The notes beneath the pieces were generated by a model. The model searched no databases, had not been told where the DNA came from, and saw only the letters and a list, made by a program, of their open reading frames with translations. Made by a program: the position numbers and the translations under genes. From Hirsutella rhossiliensis (taxonomy: Eukaryota; Ascomycota; Sordariomycetes; Hypocreales; Ophiocordycipitaceae), in the NCBI RefSeq assembly GCF_020360975.1, contig NW_025408668.1, positions 6,262,001 to 6,326,000 on the forward strand: 64,000 nt of DNA, read 5' to 3'. This document shows, piece after piece, positions 12,383 to 24,485 of this stretch. Numbering within the stretch: the first letter of the stretch is position 1; each line of letters begins with the position of its first letter.

Positions 12383-12868
12383 TATCGCGAAGCGTGGCCT
12401 GATTTCGTAGTTCTCGGAGATATCCCTTAGCACGAGGGACCAAGGAAGCTAAAAACACCCGGTGTAGAAGAAGGAAGAAGGAGCTAAAAGGAGGTATAGA
12501 AAGGAGGGTAGGGGCATAAGGGGAAGCAGAAGTAGCGATGGCTTCCTATAGAGGTAGCAAGAGATAAGACGGATAGGCCGGCAACGGCTAGAAAGGAGGG
12601 GAAAAACCGGCAAAAAGCTCGGTAGTTAAAAGGACATTAGTAGCTTCTTTAAGTAGGATCTTCTTTGTTAATCGAGATACTAGACGGGTATAAAGAGGGG
12701 CGTTAGATAGAGGAAAGAGGGACAATTAAGGCAATATAATAATCACTCCCCTACCTTTATTACTGCTCCTATAAGAATCAAACCCCTCTGCCCTACCTAT
12801 CCGACCCCTTACTTTTAATTTTACCTTTATATATTTTATATATACTTCTCGTATCTCTCTTCGCGAGA
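12383..12868 (+). repeat. 5' LTR of Copia A
   Basis: 486 bp, near-identical to 18211-18696. The ends form a short imperfect inverted repeat (TATCGCGAAG versus CTTCGCGAGA). The two LTRs differ mainly by C/T and G/A transitions. Confidence 0.95.
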
Positions 12869-12885
12869 GTTATAAGCCCGGGAGG
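12869..12885 (+). other. primer-binding site of Copia A (initiator tRNA-Met type)
   Basis: GTTATAAGCCCGGGAGG lies directly after the 5' LTR. Its complement, CTTATAAC allowing one C-to-T change, resembles the GGGCTCATAAC anticodon-loop segment of eukaryotic initiator tRNA-Met, the half-tRNA primer known for Copia elements. The same site follows the 5' LTR of copies B, C and D. The tRNA identity is inferred. Confidence 0.55.
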
Positions 12886-13010
12886 AATAGAATTCCTATA
12901 CCTTCCGGCTGCTATAAAAGGCACCTTTCTTATATCCCTCGTAGCTTCCTTTTACCCCTCTTATTAGAAAAGCCGATTTTTAACTAACTTTTCTACCTTT
13001 CCCCGTAATA

Positions 13011-16000
13011 ATAACGAAAATCGACTCCTCTGCCGTCCCTACGGTCCGTAGGACGATTCTTATAGAGCCCTAAGATTAGGATAAGTAGGTAAAGGAGCTA
13101 CGGGCTCGGGTAGACAGAACTATCTATAATTTAGTCTTCTCTAATAAGCAGGACCCTCTCGAGCCCCCTCTTCGTCCTAGGGCAACGGACTTTGCAAAGG
13201 GAGCTACCCTCTTCTCTAAGCTAACCTCTATATAATAGAGAGCTTTTTCTGCTACCTTAGGCGACTACGAGAGTTACCGAAAGGAATACCTCTACGAAAC
13301 GAAGCTACTAACGGCTGCTCGTACGGCGATAATAGAATCCGTTAGTGCCGCAAAGCTAATCTCTCTTCGAGAGGAAGAGACTCCTAGGCAGTAGCTTTTA
13401 AAGCTCGAGACCTCGATAGCTCCCTCGAGAGGTTATATAACTAACCGTATTAGGAAGACCTATACGGCCCACCTAAGAGCTTTTTCTACTAGGAACCTAC
13501 TAGCTTCTTTATAGCTAGCTAAGTAAGAAGAGATCCTCGAGGAAGCTAACTAATACTTCCTTATAGAAGCTCTTTCCGGCTAGTAGCTACGGGATATATC
13601 TCTGCTAATAAAGCCTATTAGTGACGGTTACTCGACTATCTTTTAAGAAGCTAGCCGGGAACTAGACGAAGAGGCTGCTAGAGTATAACAGCAAGCAGTC
13701 TTATTCCTTCGTGGCTAGCACTCGACCTAGACGGCTCGACCTGCTGCCCCTGCAGCTGCTGCAGCCCCTGTTGCTGCGGCTCCTGCTGCTGCTGCTGCGG
13801 CTGTTGCCCCTCCGGCTCCTCCTCCCTCGAGAGCCTTAACGCCGTCGTTAACTGCAGCTGCGGCCCTAGGCCCGGCCCCGGCTCCGTATCTTGCTCCGGG
13901 CCCGGCCCCGGTCCCGTTAGTTAGACCGGCCCGACTAGTCCCCTAATAGACCTTTTAGTCCGTTAGTCGAAAAATCAGGGAACTAGTCGAAATCGAACCT
14001 CTTCGTTAAAATCAGCAATAAGGGGTAAAAAGGGGGGGTTTTTAAGCAGACCTTCTAGACCGGGACGAGGATTCCTCGAAGAAACAACGTACGAGAAGGA
14101 ATCGACCTACCTACTAAGCGTGCAAAAAGCCCTATCGGCTAGAAGACTGCTAGTAGGTCTTCGAGGAAAACCGACCTAAAGGAATCAACCCTTTAAAGAG
14201 GCTACGAGAAACAGTATAACAGTCTCTTAAGGAGGACCCCTCGTTGTAGAAGAAGATAGACGAGATTCGGGTTACTAAGAAATAGCAACTAACGCCGCTG
14301 CCCTTATTCGAGCCGTAAATTCGAGGAAAAATCGTTAGTATAGTAAATCCGGCCTTTATCTTCCCCACGGATTAATAAGGCTAAAACTAGCCGTTAGAAC
14401 CCTCTAATTATCCCCTACGAAAATCAGCTATCCTTAACTCTAGTGCTTCTATCGATATTTATAATATACTCTTACGATTCCGGTCCTTTAAGAAGGCACG
14501 AAAGGAATATCTTATTGCCGGGGAATTAACCGTACGGATAGAGGGATACGGAAGGGTAAATTTTACGATAAAATTACCTAATAGGTCTATACGAATTCTT
14601 CGATGAAAAAGGGTAGCTTTTTACCCTCGATTTTTAACGAGCCTGATTTCCTTCCGCCTTCTTCGAGAGGAAGGAATCTTCTAGGATACGACGTCTAAGC
14701 CTATAAGGCTAGTCTAGAAGAATTAGACTAATAGGCTTATCGAGGAGAAATTCGGTTAATTTATTCTCGAATTCCGACCTATCCTTAGGAAGGAATCTCT
14801 CGAGAAGTTAGCTTTCCCTGCTCGAAGGAGGGTAGGTTTAAAGGACCCTCTTCCGGCAGCCTAAGGAGACGGTCTTCTTTAGCACGCACGACTTAGTCAC
14901 CCGGGCCCCCTAGCTTTATATAAGCTAGGCTAATAATAGGGCGTACGAATAAGGGGCCTAAAGACCGTCGAATACGAATACTACGGCTAAGGGAAGACTA
15001 GGAGACGAATTTCTAGACGAACGCCTTTACGGCCGGACCAGCCGTATAAGGAAATTTAGGTCGACTAGACCGACGTCTCTAGGGATTAGGAAAGCTTCGT
15101 TAGGGTAATGTTTTTTATAGACGCTTTTTTAGGGATAGTTTTCCCCTATTTCTTACGGACCTACCTAAGTAAGTATAACTAGTCTGCCCTCTAAGACTTC
15201 GTTAACTAGATAAAATCCTACTTTAGCTACGAGGTAAAGAAAATACGGTCTAATAGAGAGCTATTTACGAAGGATATCTTAAATTAGCTTTAAAAAAGGG
15301 GAATTTTACCCCTCCCGTTAGTACCGAATACCTAGGCCTAGAATAGAGGGGCAGAAAGATTAGGGGGTGCTATAATAGAAAGGGCCCGTACGATAAGACT
15401 TACTATAAGGCTTCCCCACGACCTTTAGAGGGAAGTCGTTAAGACCGCCTATTACCTACGGAACCGGACCCCTAGAGGGACTACCTAAGGAATATACTAG
15501 AAATCCCCCCTTAAGCTCTTTACGAAGAAGAGGGCCTCGCTAGCCTACCTTTATGCCTACGGCTGCAAGGTATACGCTATAACTGCCGATATATAGCTAA
15601 AAAGGAAGAAGAAAAGAAAGCTTAATCCTAGAGCCTTTATTAGTTACCTCGTTAGGTATAATTCTACGAATATCTTCTAGATCTAGATTCCTCTTCTACG
15701 AAAGGTTATTTCGACTAGGGATATGATTTTCAACGAATCTAGCTTCTTCGACGGAAAGAGGGATTAATAGCCCCTCTTACTCTCTTAACGTTAGCTAATT
15801 TAGAAGATTTAAATCCCCCCTTCCTAATAGTCTTAAGAAGAGGTCCTAGACGAGGAAACGGAAGAAGAAACCGACGTTAAAGCAGTTAAGGATAACGCCG
15901 ACTTCGAAGAAGAAGAAGAGGAAGCTGCTAGATTAGATAATCTAGACGAAGAAGGAGACTATAGGAAAGCGGTAGAGCTAGAATACGCCTACCTCCCTAC

Positions 16001-18000
16001 GCCTCCTCTTACGGAATAAGAAGAAGATCTAAAAGCAGCTTTTTTAGTTAGTCTTCCTATCTCGGCCCCTAAGGGGGTGGGAAAGGCACCTCTCTTAAAG
16101 GATTATCCGGCTGCCTTTTTATCCCTGCTTCGAGAAGCAAAGGAAGGTATAGGGCCCGATACGAAAGAAGACTAACCTCTCCCCTATTTCGATTGTTTTT
16201 CCGACTTCTACCTAACGCTAATAGAAGACGGTTCCCACGGAGCGTTTATAGCAGGCCGGCTCTTTAAGCCATAGCTATCAGCAAGGAAGGTATATAAAAG
16301 AGACCTCCCGGACCCACCAGCAAACTAGAAGCAGCTAGAAAAACACCCCTTTAGAGACCAGTTTTTCTAGGCCTAGAAAGACCACCTAGCCTCACACGAA
16401 GAGATAGGGTCTTTCGAAGAGGTCCTTAAGGAAAAGGCAAGAGGAAAACAGGTCCTTAGCTATAAGTAGGTCTTTATCTATAAGACTAATAAACACGGCT
16501 TCCTTTAAAAGTGCAAAGCCCGGCTAGTTGTCTGCGGGAATTAATAGGAAAAAGGGGATCTACCTACTAGGGCAACCACCCTAGCAGGGATGTCTTTTCG
16601 GACCCTTATAGCTATAGTAGCAGAATTCGACCTCGAGCTCGAATAGATAGATGCAGTTAACGCCTTTATTAACTATCTACTCAAGGAAGAAGAAGAAGTT
16701 ATCTATATACGCCTTCTACTAGGCTTCTAATAGCTAGGAAAGGTTCTACGGCTTAGGAAAGCTCTATACGGACTACGAAGATTACCCCTTCTTTAGCAAC
16801 AGCATTTAATAGGTTCCCTCGAAGCCCTAGGCTTTAAGAAAGTCCCTTAAGAACCGTGTATAATATAGAAGGAAAAAATCACGGTCTTCTTCTACGTCGA
16901 TAATATTATCTAGACCTACCCGAAAGAGGAAGAAGCTAATGCTAGGGAGGCTATACGAGGCCTATAATAAAAGTATAAGATAACTAGGCTAGGGGAGCTA
17001 AAGTGGTTCTTAGGGATACGAATCCTTCGGAATAGGTCCTAACGGACTATCTAGCTTACCTAAGACGCCTATATCGATAAGGTCGCTTATAAATTCCTCC
17101 TTAATTCTATCGATAAGAAGCTTCCCTCTACGCCTATATTAGACGAAGAGCTTTTGCCTAATCCGTCCTTTTAAGCTAGGGAGCAAGAGAAACACTAATA
17201 TTAATAGAAGGTAGGCTCCCTACTTTTTTTAGCTATTTCTACTAGACCGGATATCTCTTTTACGGTCTCCCGGCTAGCTAGGCATAACTAGAATCCTAGC
17301 CCTAGGCATTAAGAAGTAGTAGATAGAGCTATCCTTTATCTCTATTTAACGAGATTATATAGTCTGCGCCTAGGAGGGTAGGGAAGGAAATAAGCTGCCG
17401 AAATCTTCCTTTGTTCGAGCGATTCGTCCTTTGCAGACAATTCCTTAGATAGAAAGAGCTTACAAGGGTATATTATATCCCTTTTTAGAGGAACTATTGC
17501 TTAGAAAGCTTCGAAGCAGGCTACCGTTACGACTTCTAGTACGGAGGCAGAGCTACTAGCTCTTTTAGAAGCGTTAAAAGAAGCGAATTTCCTTAGCTAG
17601 CTACTAATATCGTTACGACTATAAATTCCGACCCTATTAGCTATAGAATGCGATAACACGCAGACTATACGAATTCTTATAGAAAACAGTAAGTTATCGA
17701 CCCGGCTATAGTATATCGATATCTACTAGTATTAGTTACGCTAAGAGGTCTAAAGGGGACTTATTTCTATCCGTTAGGTTCTAACGGCATCGATAAAAGC
17801 CGACGGTCTTACGAAGCCCCTACCGAAGCAGAAGCTAGCTGTCTTTTTATAGTAAATAGGGCTAGAAGACGTTCGAGAAAAGCTGTCCTTAGAGGCCCGC
17901 CTTAAGAGTCTATGAGAGGAGCTAATAGCACGTACGAGAAGGTAACGTCTGTAGCCGAAGAAAAGGAAGAGGCTTTTCCCTTTAGAGGGCCCCCTATTTT
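13011..18000 (+). pseudogene. Copia A gag-pol polyprotein, RIPed
   Basis: One degenerate frame covers the whole polyprotein. The gag start codon is ATA (13011; presumably ATG before RIP) followed by TKIDSSAVPTV. Gag continues through an Ala-rich CTG-repeat tract (13740-13850) to a damaged zinc knuckle near 14110-14150. Protease is marked by LNSSASIDIYN near 14430, where the family would have LDSGASLDIYN. Integrase has HARLSHPG (near 14885), YEYYG (damaged Cys pair, near 14970), WVD*TDVSRD (15055-15090) and N*GAERLGGAMIERAR (15330-15390). RT has FFYVDNII (16886-16909; YVDD expected) and LKWFLGIR. RNase H has TSSTEAELLALLEA (near 17530-17575) and KADGLTKPLP near 17800. Many TAG/TAA stops sit at Gln/Trp positions. 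Non-functional. Confidence 0.9.
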
Positions 18001-18200
18001 AATTAGGTTTTTCCCCCTTTTCTTATAGGACTTTCCCCTCTTTAGGCCCCTTTTCCTTAAGTAGGTCTAAAAGAGCCTAGGGACCCGAAAGGGCCCCTGC
18101 TTTCCTCGAGTAAAGGGAGAAGTATAGAGCTAAGAACCTCCTCTATACGCTTACTAGCCCGAAGCTATATCAGCTATGCCCTTAAGGGGCAGGCTATAGC

Positions 18201-18210
18201 TAAGGGGGTG
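18201..18210 (+). other. polypurine tract of Copia A
   Basis: TAAGGGGGTG lies directly before the 3' LTR. The same purine run precedes the 3' LTR of copies B, C and D and of the TRIM-like element, so it is the plus-strand priming site. Confidence 0.75.
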
Positions 18211-18696
18211 TACCGCGAAGCGTGGCCTGATTTCGTAGTTCTCGGAGATATCCCTTAGTACGAGGGACTAAGGAAGCTAAAAACACCCGGTATAGAAGAA
18301 GGAAGAAGGAGCTAAAAGGAGGTGTAGAACGGAGGGTAGGGGCATAAGGGGAAGCAGAAGTAGCGATAGCTTCCTATAGAGGTAGTAAGAGATAAGACGG
18401 ATAGGCCGGCAACGGCTAGAAAGGAGGGGAAAAACCGGCAAAAAGCTCGGTAGTCGAAAGGACATTAGTAGCTTCTTTAAGTAGGATCTTCTTTATTAAT
18501 CGAGATGCTAGACGGGTATAAAGAGGGGCGTTAGATAGAGGAAAGAAGGACAATCAAGGCAATATAACAATTACTCCTTTACCTTTATTACTGCTCCTAT
18601 AAGAATCAAACCCCTCTGCCCTGCCTGTCCGACCCCTTACTTCTCATTTTACCTTCGTGCATTTTATATATACTTCTCGCATCTCTCTTCGCGAGA
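18211..18696 (+). repeat. 3' LTR of Copia A
   Basis: 486 bp, equal in length to the 5' LTR, and followed by the GTACT duplication. Open frames inside it are LTR sequence without coding signs. Confidence 0.95.
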
Positions 18697-18701
18697 GTAC
18701 T

Positions 18702-19338
18702 AGCTAAGGAAGTATAGCTTATATAGGTATTAGCCGCTAAGATAGTAGCGAAGAAAGTAACTTAAGTAAAAGCTATAGTAGAGGAGCCGTTATATAGAGC
18801 TAGATCTACTACCCTTTATTTAGTACTTACTTAATAATAGCGTAATAAGCTTTTAGAAAATATAAGGAAATACTTAAAATATATCGATAGGGTTTTATTA
18901 GGGAAGTATACCTATACTCTTTATAATTTTCTATTAAAAAAAGAAGCTAATATTCTCGTTTAGCTCCGTACTAGTATATCGCGACTAAATAGATACTTAT
19001 ATATAATAAGAGATATAGATTTAGATTTATATAATTATAAATAGGTATAAGAAATAATTAATTACTTTCTCTTTTAATATATAAAATAAACTATATAACG
19101 GAACTTTCGTTTTAAATATATAAGAGCTAAGGTTAAGAACTTATCTTTCTTTTTAAGCGGAAAGGCTATATTAAATAGCGATAAATAAAAGCTAGATATA
19201 TAAGCTATTTATATAGCAATTAAATTTATAATTAAGATAAAATAGCTTAATAGAAACTAGTAACTATTAGAAAATAATTAAACTTTAATAGGTAACTATA
19301 CTAATATATCTTAGCTTTAAACTAATAGACCGCGCTTT
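18702..19338 (+). pseudogene. Tad1-like LINE ORF2, C-terminal part after Copia A
   Basis: Continuation of LINE G. It reads RARSTTLYLVL, KYTYTLYNFLLKKEANILVQLRT (broken here by RIP stops), ISRLNRYLYIIRD and INYFLF, matching the conserved Tad1 C-terminus (AxxLRTGxxRLNxYLxRI...ETVEHFLF) that precedes a Cys/His zinc motif. Removing Copia A and one GTACT reconnects it to the RNase H part ending at 12382. The LINE 3' end is not defined because Gypsy F starts at 19339. Confidence 0.8.
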
Positions 19339-19895
19339 TATTAAATATAGACTAGCTACTAGTCTTATAAGTTAAAGTAAGAGTAGTAATAACTATCTAT
19401 ATTCTTCTCTACCTACCTAAGATCTAGTAGGTTCTCTATCTTCTATATATACTATAGCGAGCGTAGGACCTTACTTAGGGCTTTAACTAAGTAATATCTT
19501 AACCTTATAATCGTATAATAGTAGTATAGCGTATTAGTAGTATTTCCTAGTATTTTCCCTAGGTAAGTATAAGTGTTTCTTTATAATTTCCCCGCTATAT
19601 CCTTATAGTAACTTCTTAGGGAAATATTAATATAATCCTTAAGGAAATATTATTACTTAGGAAATCGTAGCATATTTCCTATATAATATATCCTTAAGGG
19701 AAATCTCTATAAAATATTTATATAATCCGCTTAGTTATTATTTCTAGGATTTCTAAGTAATTTCCTAGAGTTTACTTAGTAGCTTCTAGGTTCCTTCTTT
19801 TATAAGGAGCCTTAAAGAGTTAAGGGTAACTTCTTTAAAAGAGGCCGATATCGTTAAAGGTACCTAGATTATCGACTATAGAGTATCCTATAATA
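19339..19895 (-). repeat. 3' LTR of Gypsy F
   Basis: 557 bp, aligned end to end with 41744-42300. It begins TATTAAATATAGAC and ends CCTATAATA in plus orientation; TATTATAGG as the LTR start is consistent with a RIPed TG. Confidence 0.9.
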
Positions 19896-20269
19896 AATAC
19901 TTAGGGCGAAAGAATTAACTAACGTCCCTATTAGTCTTCCGCGGTATTTAGGTAGAAGTCGCGCTAATAAGGAATTATAGTAGAGTTATATAGATTTCTA
20001 AGGTTAGTATAGGGAATAACTTATCTCTTATTTAAAATATAACCTAGTATAACTAATACTAAGGGCGCGAGGCGGCTAAGCTAGGAGTAAAATACTACTA
20101 AGACTAAGGGCACTAGGTAGCTAAACTAAGGCAATAAATAAGTAAGGCTAGGGGCGTAGTATAGCTAAGCTAGGGAAAACTAATTATAACTAAGGGCGCT
20201 TTATAGCTAAGCCGGTAATAAAATAAATAGGGCCGGGGATACTATAAGGCTAACCTAGTAACCGACCGT

Positions 20270-22110
20270 CTTACGCTATAGGGGTAAGGGTAGGGCAGGG
20301 GATTTCCTCCTTAGCCTCCTTCTTTATTAGTTCTTTAAGGCCTACTAGCACGTTAGCTAGGGCATCCTATATATTAAAGGCTCTATAGATAGGCACGCCG
20401 TAGGCGTTATTTAAGGCCGGTTCTACTAAGAGTATTATAGCTAGTTTATCGCGAGAGGCTAGAATTTAGTTATAGATTACTACTACTAGTACTTATATAG
20501 TCGGGCCTAGGTTCTAGAATCCGCCTAAGTACGCGTTAGTAAACTTTTAGTTTAATAAGTTAAAATAGGCTATTACGTTAGCCGTATAAGAGTAGGCCGC
20601 GGCTAGGGTATATAGGGGGCTAACGTAGGCGGCTCTCTAGTAAGCTATAGCGAGCTTAAGCGAGTCGTCTAAGAGGTAAGCGGCGAATATAAACCGATAG
20701 ATAAAGCTAGTAAGTACTTTAGCGAGGGCAGCGTACTAGCTAAGTAAGAGGTTAGCGTCGGCCTCCTTATAGATAGCGGCGAATAGATTTACTTAGATTA
20801 TAGCCGCGTCTAGGGCTCTATAAACTAGCGCTTCCGACCTAGAGTAAATAATACCTATATAGCCGTCGGTATCGCTTAGGTTAGCGTAGTATACTATAAA
20901 AGGTATAATAGGGAATAGTCTAGGCTTTCCGCGGCTTAGAACCTAGAAGGGGTTAAGCTTCTATTAGACTAGTATTAAGGCCTATTCCTTAGCGAATAGG
21001 TTAGCCCGCTTAAAGGGAGTAGAAGGCAGGGCTATAGCGGCGGCGAGTAAGCGTTTAGTAAATAGGTTCCTTAATAGCTCGTTAAATATAAGGTCTACTA
21101 TACTAGATCCTTTAGTCCTAGCTAGGGTATACTTAAGGGTCTCTTTAAACTTATAAGTTCTTAGTATACTAAAGGCCTCGCGCTCTTTTATAGCGGCGGC
21201 CTTAAATATCTTTAGATAGGTAAGGAGGCACTTTATACTAGTAATAGTAGCGACGATCTTAAGTATCTTAGCGTCTATAGAGGCTACCTATCTAGATAGG
21301 AGCTTATTAATAACGTCGGCTAAAATAGTAGCGATCTACGCGGTTCTAAGGGCGCTAGTTATTATCTTAGTTTTATTAAGGAAGATAGCTCTATCTAGGT
21401 TATATAGTAATAAGGGAAGAAGCTTATCCTTATTAAACGATAGGGTAAACTACCCGCGGGTATTTTAGGAGGTGCTAGGGGTTTTCCTTATAATACTTTA
21501 AACTAAGGGTAGTAAGTCGCTAAACGAATTACTAAAGCTTAATAGTAATAAAGCACGGTTATCGAAGTAAATATATAATAAAGTACTAGGAATAGGGCGA
21601 TAGAAAGCGCCGACCTATTATAGTTAGATAGTTAACGTCGCGTTTACCTTAGTTTAAGTAGTTATAAGAGTTATAGTAATAATATAATAGGCGGTAATAC
21701 TATAAGGTATAAAGAAGTATAGCTAGTTATATTTATATAGATTATAGGCTTTAGCTAAGGGAAGAGATAAAGGGGCGTAATATATACTATTTTCTACTAA
21801 GCTTACGTTAAGATTATACCCTTCTCTTATAAGGAGGTCGCGGTAGTTAGTATATATACTATAATTATTCTATTTCTACTTAATAAATACAGCTATATTA
21901 GACTTAAGGTTATAGAGGAGCTTTGCTTTATTCCTATATAATTAAACTACTTAGCGGAATCCCTTAAGGCTTAGGTATAGCGGTTAGCGGTAGATTTAGT
22001 TAGAGAAATACTAGCGAAATACTAAGTCCTTACTATAATACTTATAGCCTTAGATAGTAGGAACCTTAAATATAAGTATAAGAGGGGCGTGGTTTAGTAT
22101 AGAAAAAGAA
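20270..22110 (-). pseudogene. unrecognised about 610-codon ORF between pol and the 3' LTR of Gypsy F
   Basis: I do not recognise this gene. On the minus strand one frame runs without frameshift from about 22110, where an ATA could be a RIPed ATG, to about 20270. It has roughly thirty internal TAA/TAG and at least one stop-free run near 100 codons (about 21290-20990). Other frames here have many more stops. Landmarks are FKVPTI and YYSKDLVFR near the start, RDLLIREGYNLNVSLVENS, AFYRPIPSTLLYIYFDNRA, FTLSFNKDKLLPLLLYNLDR, AAAIKEREAFSILRTYKFKE, FPIIPFIVYYANLSDTDGY and YGVPIYRAFNI toward the end. I see no zinc knuckle, DDE, RT or protease motif and no clear membrane segment. It lies in pol sense downstream of a chromodomain-like pol end, so it could be an accessory gene, a displaced gag or a captured gene. 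Confidence 0.55.
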
Positions 22111-22389
22111 GCGTAAAAGAATAAGGAAATTAGGTTCTTAAAATAAAAATAAACATAGGTACTAAAACATAGAATTAAGTTACCTTTCGCTATAAGCGGC
22201 CTATTAATACTTATTAGCTAGTTAACCTATCCCTAGACTTTTAAGAGAATAAATAGTAATAGCGCGTACTATATACTATTATTTCTCCCTTAGCTATAGC
22301 GGCTTAGCGGCTTATACTATTATATAGCGCGCGCGCGGAGCTTCTAGGTATAGGTAATACGACCTTATAATACTCCTTACTATATAGTA

Positions 22390-24003
22390 AATTCTTTAAT
22401 AAGGTTTTTAGCGACGATATCCTTAGCGGCTACCTAGGAATTATAGCTACTTAGCTAGCCTTTCTAGCTAACGAGGTATTTTATATAAGCGGTCCCTTAG
22501 CTATATTTATAAGTTCTAGAGTTAAGGATTCTTTCGACTTCTTAGTAGTTAGTATTAGATTCTAGGCTAGGTTAAGCGTTTAGTCGTTTAGCCGGCTATA
22601 GCTATATAATAGAAATAACGTTATAAATATTTAGGGATCTAGCTAGGTTAAGGCGGTAAGCTAGATAGCCGATCTACTTAAGGACTTCGAACGGTCTTAT
22701 ATAGCGTTCCTTTAACTTAACTACCTATCCGTTAGCTATACTATATCCTTTCCCTAGCTAAAGCTATACCTAGTCTCTTAGTTTAAACTTTAGTACTTAG
22801 TACTTTACGTTATACTACTTTTTTATTCCTACCTAAGCTAGAGCGATCGAGATCCTAGCCTAGTCTTAGAGTATCTTCCTATCTATCTATAAGGGGCCTT
22901 CTTTAAGGTATCGCTTACTATTATCTATCCGTATCCTAGTTAATAGCTCGCTTAAAAAAGTACTAATTACTATAGAGTAAGAGTTATTAAGGGTAAATTA
23001 AAGTAGTAGTAACGCGTTAACTTATTAATAGGATAGGAAGTTAGTTATAAGGAACTAAAGCGCGGTTTTAACTACTTAGTTATATCGTTTTAATAAGCCG
23101 TTAGTCTAAGGATACTAAGTTATAGATATTAGTAACTTAGACCTATATACTATCTATAGTCCTTTCTAGAATACTAAAAGGAACTTAGGGTCTTAGTTAG
23201 AGATAATCAAAGTAGGAATCCCTTAGTTATAGCGTATTAACTTAGTAAATAGTACCTTAGCTTAGTCTTCTATAGTAAACTAGTTATAGCCTAAGATAAG
23301 GAGCCTTATTTTCGAGAACTTATTAGTTACTATTAGTAGTATATTATAGTAGACCTTAATAAATAGTATTTATAGAGTTTAGTCTATAAGGACGTTTAAG
23401 AGTCCTATAACGAAATCTATAGCGATTATATAAAAAGGTAAGGCTAGGGACGTAATTAAAACTAACTCGCTAAGGGCCTTTAACTAGTCGGTTTAGTTCT
23501 TATAATAAGCGTCGTACTTATTAATAAAGCTATTAATAAGTTTCTTAAGGCTAGTAATAGCGAACGTAAAGGATAACTCCTCCTATATCCTTTACTATCT
23601 AAGGTAAAATTATATATATAGTTATTAACGATAATTTCCTTAGCGTAGATAGTAAGGATATAGAGCCGATAACGACCTTTAGACTTAACTAAGTAAAGTA
23701 ACCTATTCCGCTAAACGAATAAGAGACTAACCTAAGACTTTTTATTTCTAAGCTACTTTAATATCCCGGCCTACCTAGGTTCTTTTATATATACTCCCTA
23801 GATCTTTTAGTATAGGTTAGGTTAAATAAAGGATTCTATAACTATATATATATATTTAACCGTCGCTTTATCTTCTTAGATATAGTTTAATTCCCTAGGT
23901 TTATATTTCCTAGGTATTACGGATAGTAGTTTAGATAGTATACTAGTAAGGATATTAGTAGTTCTAGGAATATAGTAGACCTTTAAGGGAAACTAGCTAA
24001 AGT
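22390..24003 (-). pseudogene. Gypsy F integrase and pol C-terminus, RIPed
   Basis: Minus-strand part of Gypsy F between Copia B and the extra ORF. The end of pol reads KYLVS*KG*LSSYNS*VAAKDI (about 22412-22485), which fits the chromodomain-like pattern YLVxWxGYxSSYNSWVxxxDI found at the end of many Gypsy integrases. The two stops fall at Trp or Gln positions. The upstream part should be integrase by position, but I did not pick out its HHCC or DDE residues individually. It was separated from RT by Copia B. Confidence 0.6.
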
Positions 24004-24008
24004 ACTAT

Positions 24009-24485
24009 TCTCGCGTAGAGAGATACGAGAAGTGCATAAAAATGCACGAAGGTGAAATTAAGAGTAAGGGGTCGGATAGGCAGGGCAGAGAGATATAATT
24101 CTTATAGAAGCAGCAATAAAGGTAGGGGAGTAATTGTTGTATTGCCTTAATTGTCCTTCTTTCCTCTATCTAACGCCCCTCTTTATACCCTTCTAGCATC
24201 TTAATTAACAAAGAAGATCCTACTTAAAGAAGCCACTAATATCCCTTTAACTACCGAGCTTTTTGCCGGTTTTTCCCCTCCTTTCTAGCCGTTGCCGGCA
24301 TATCCGTCTTATCTCTCGCCACCTCTATAGGAAGCCATCGCCACTTCTGCTTCCCCTTATACCCCCACCCTCCTCTCTGCACCTCCTTTTAGCTCCTTCC
24401 TTAAAACCTGTTTTTTTAGCTTCCTAGGTCCCTCGTGCTAAGGGATATCTCCGAGAACTACGAAATCGGGCCACGCTTCGCGACA
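24009..24485 (-). repeat. 3' LTR of Copia B, complete
   Basis: 477 bp. In plus orientation it starts TCTCGCGTAGAG and ends CTTCGCGACA, keeping the original TG at the LTR start (TGTCGCG on the minus strand). It lacks the extra stretch found in LTRs A and D. Confidence 0.95.

Larger units (their letters stand above)
12378..18701 (+). mobile_element. Copia A: complete Ty1/Copia LTR retrotransposon, RIPed, TSD GTACT
   Basis: A 6,314-bp element (12383-18696) between 5-bp duplications GTACT (12378-12382, 18697-18701). It has two 486-bp LTRs and encodes, on the plus strand, gag, protease, integrase, RT and RNase H in that order, which places it in Copia rather than Gypsy. It interrupts LINE G. LTR starts read TATCGCG and TACCGCG instead of TGTCGCG, a RIP-type loss of TG. 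Copies B, C and D belong to the same family. A and D share an LTR subtype with an extra TTCCTTCTTCTACACC-type stretch that B and C lack. Confidence 0.95.

Noticed and set aside
13740..13850. CTG/CAG repeats in Copia gag (also at 28900, 47280, 58700)
   Set aside because: Considered as independent microsatellites, but they encode the Ala/Gln-rich linker of gag and occur at the same place in each copy.
14150..14368. 72-codon minus-strand ORF (and its counterpart at 58182-58373)
   Set aside because: Antisense to Copia gag-protease; present in two copies only because the element is repeated.
18277..18465. 62-codon ORF and similar ones at 30079-30279 and 50094-50351
   Set aside because: LTR sequence of the Copia family, open by chance on one strand.
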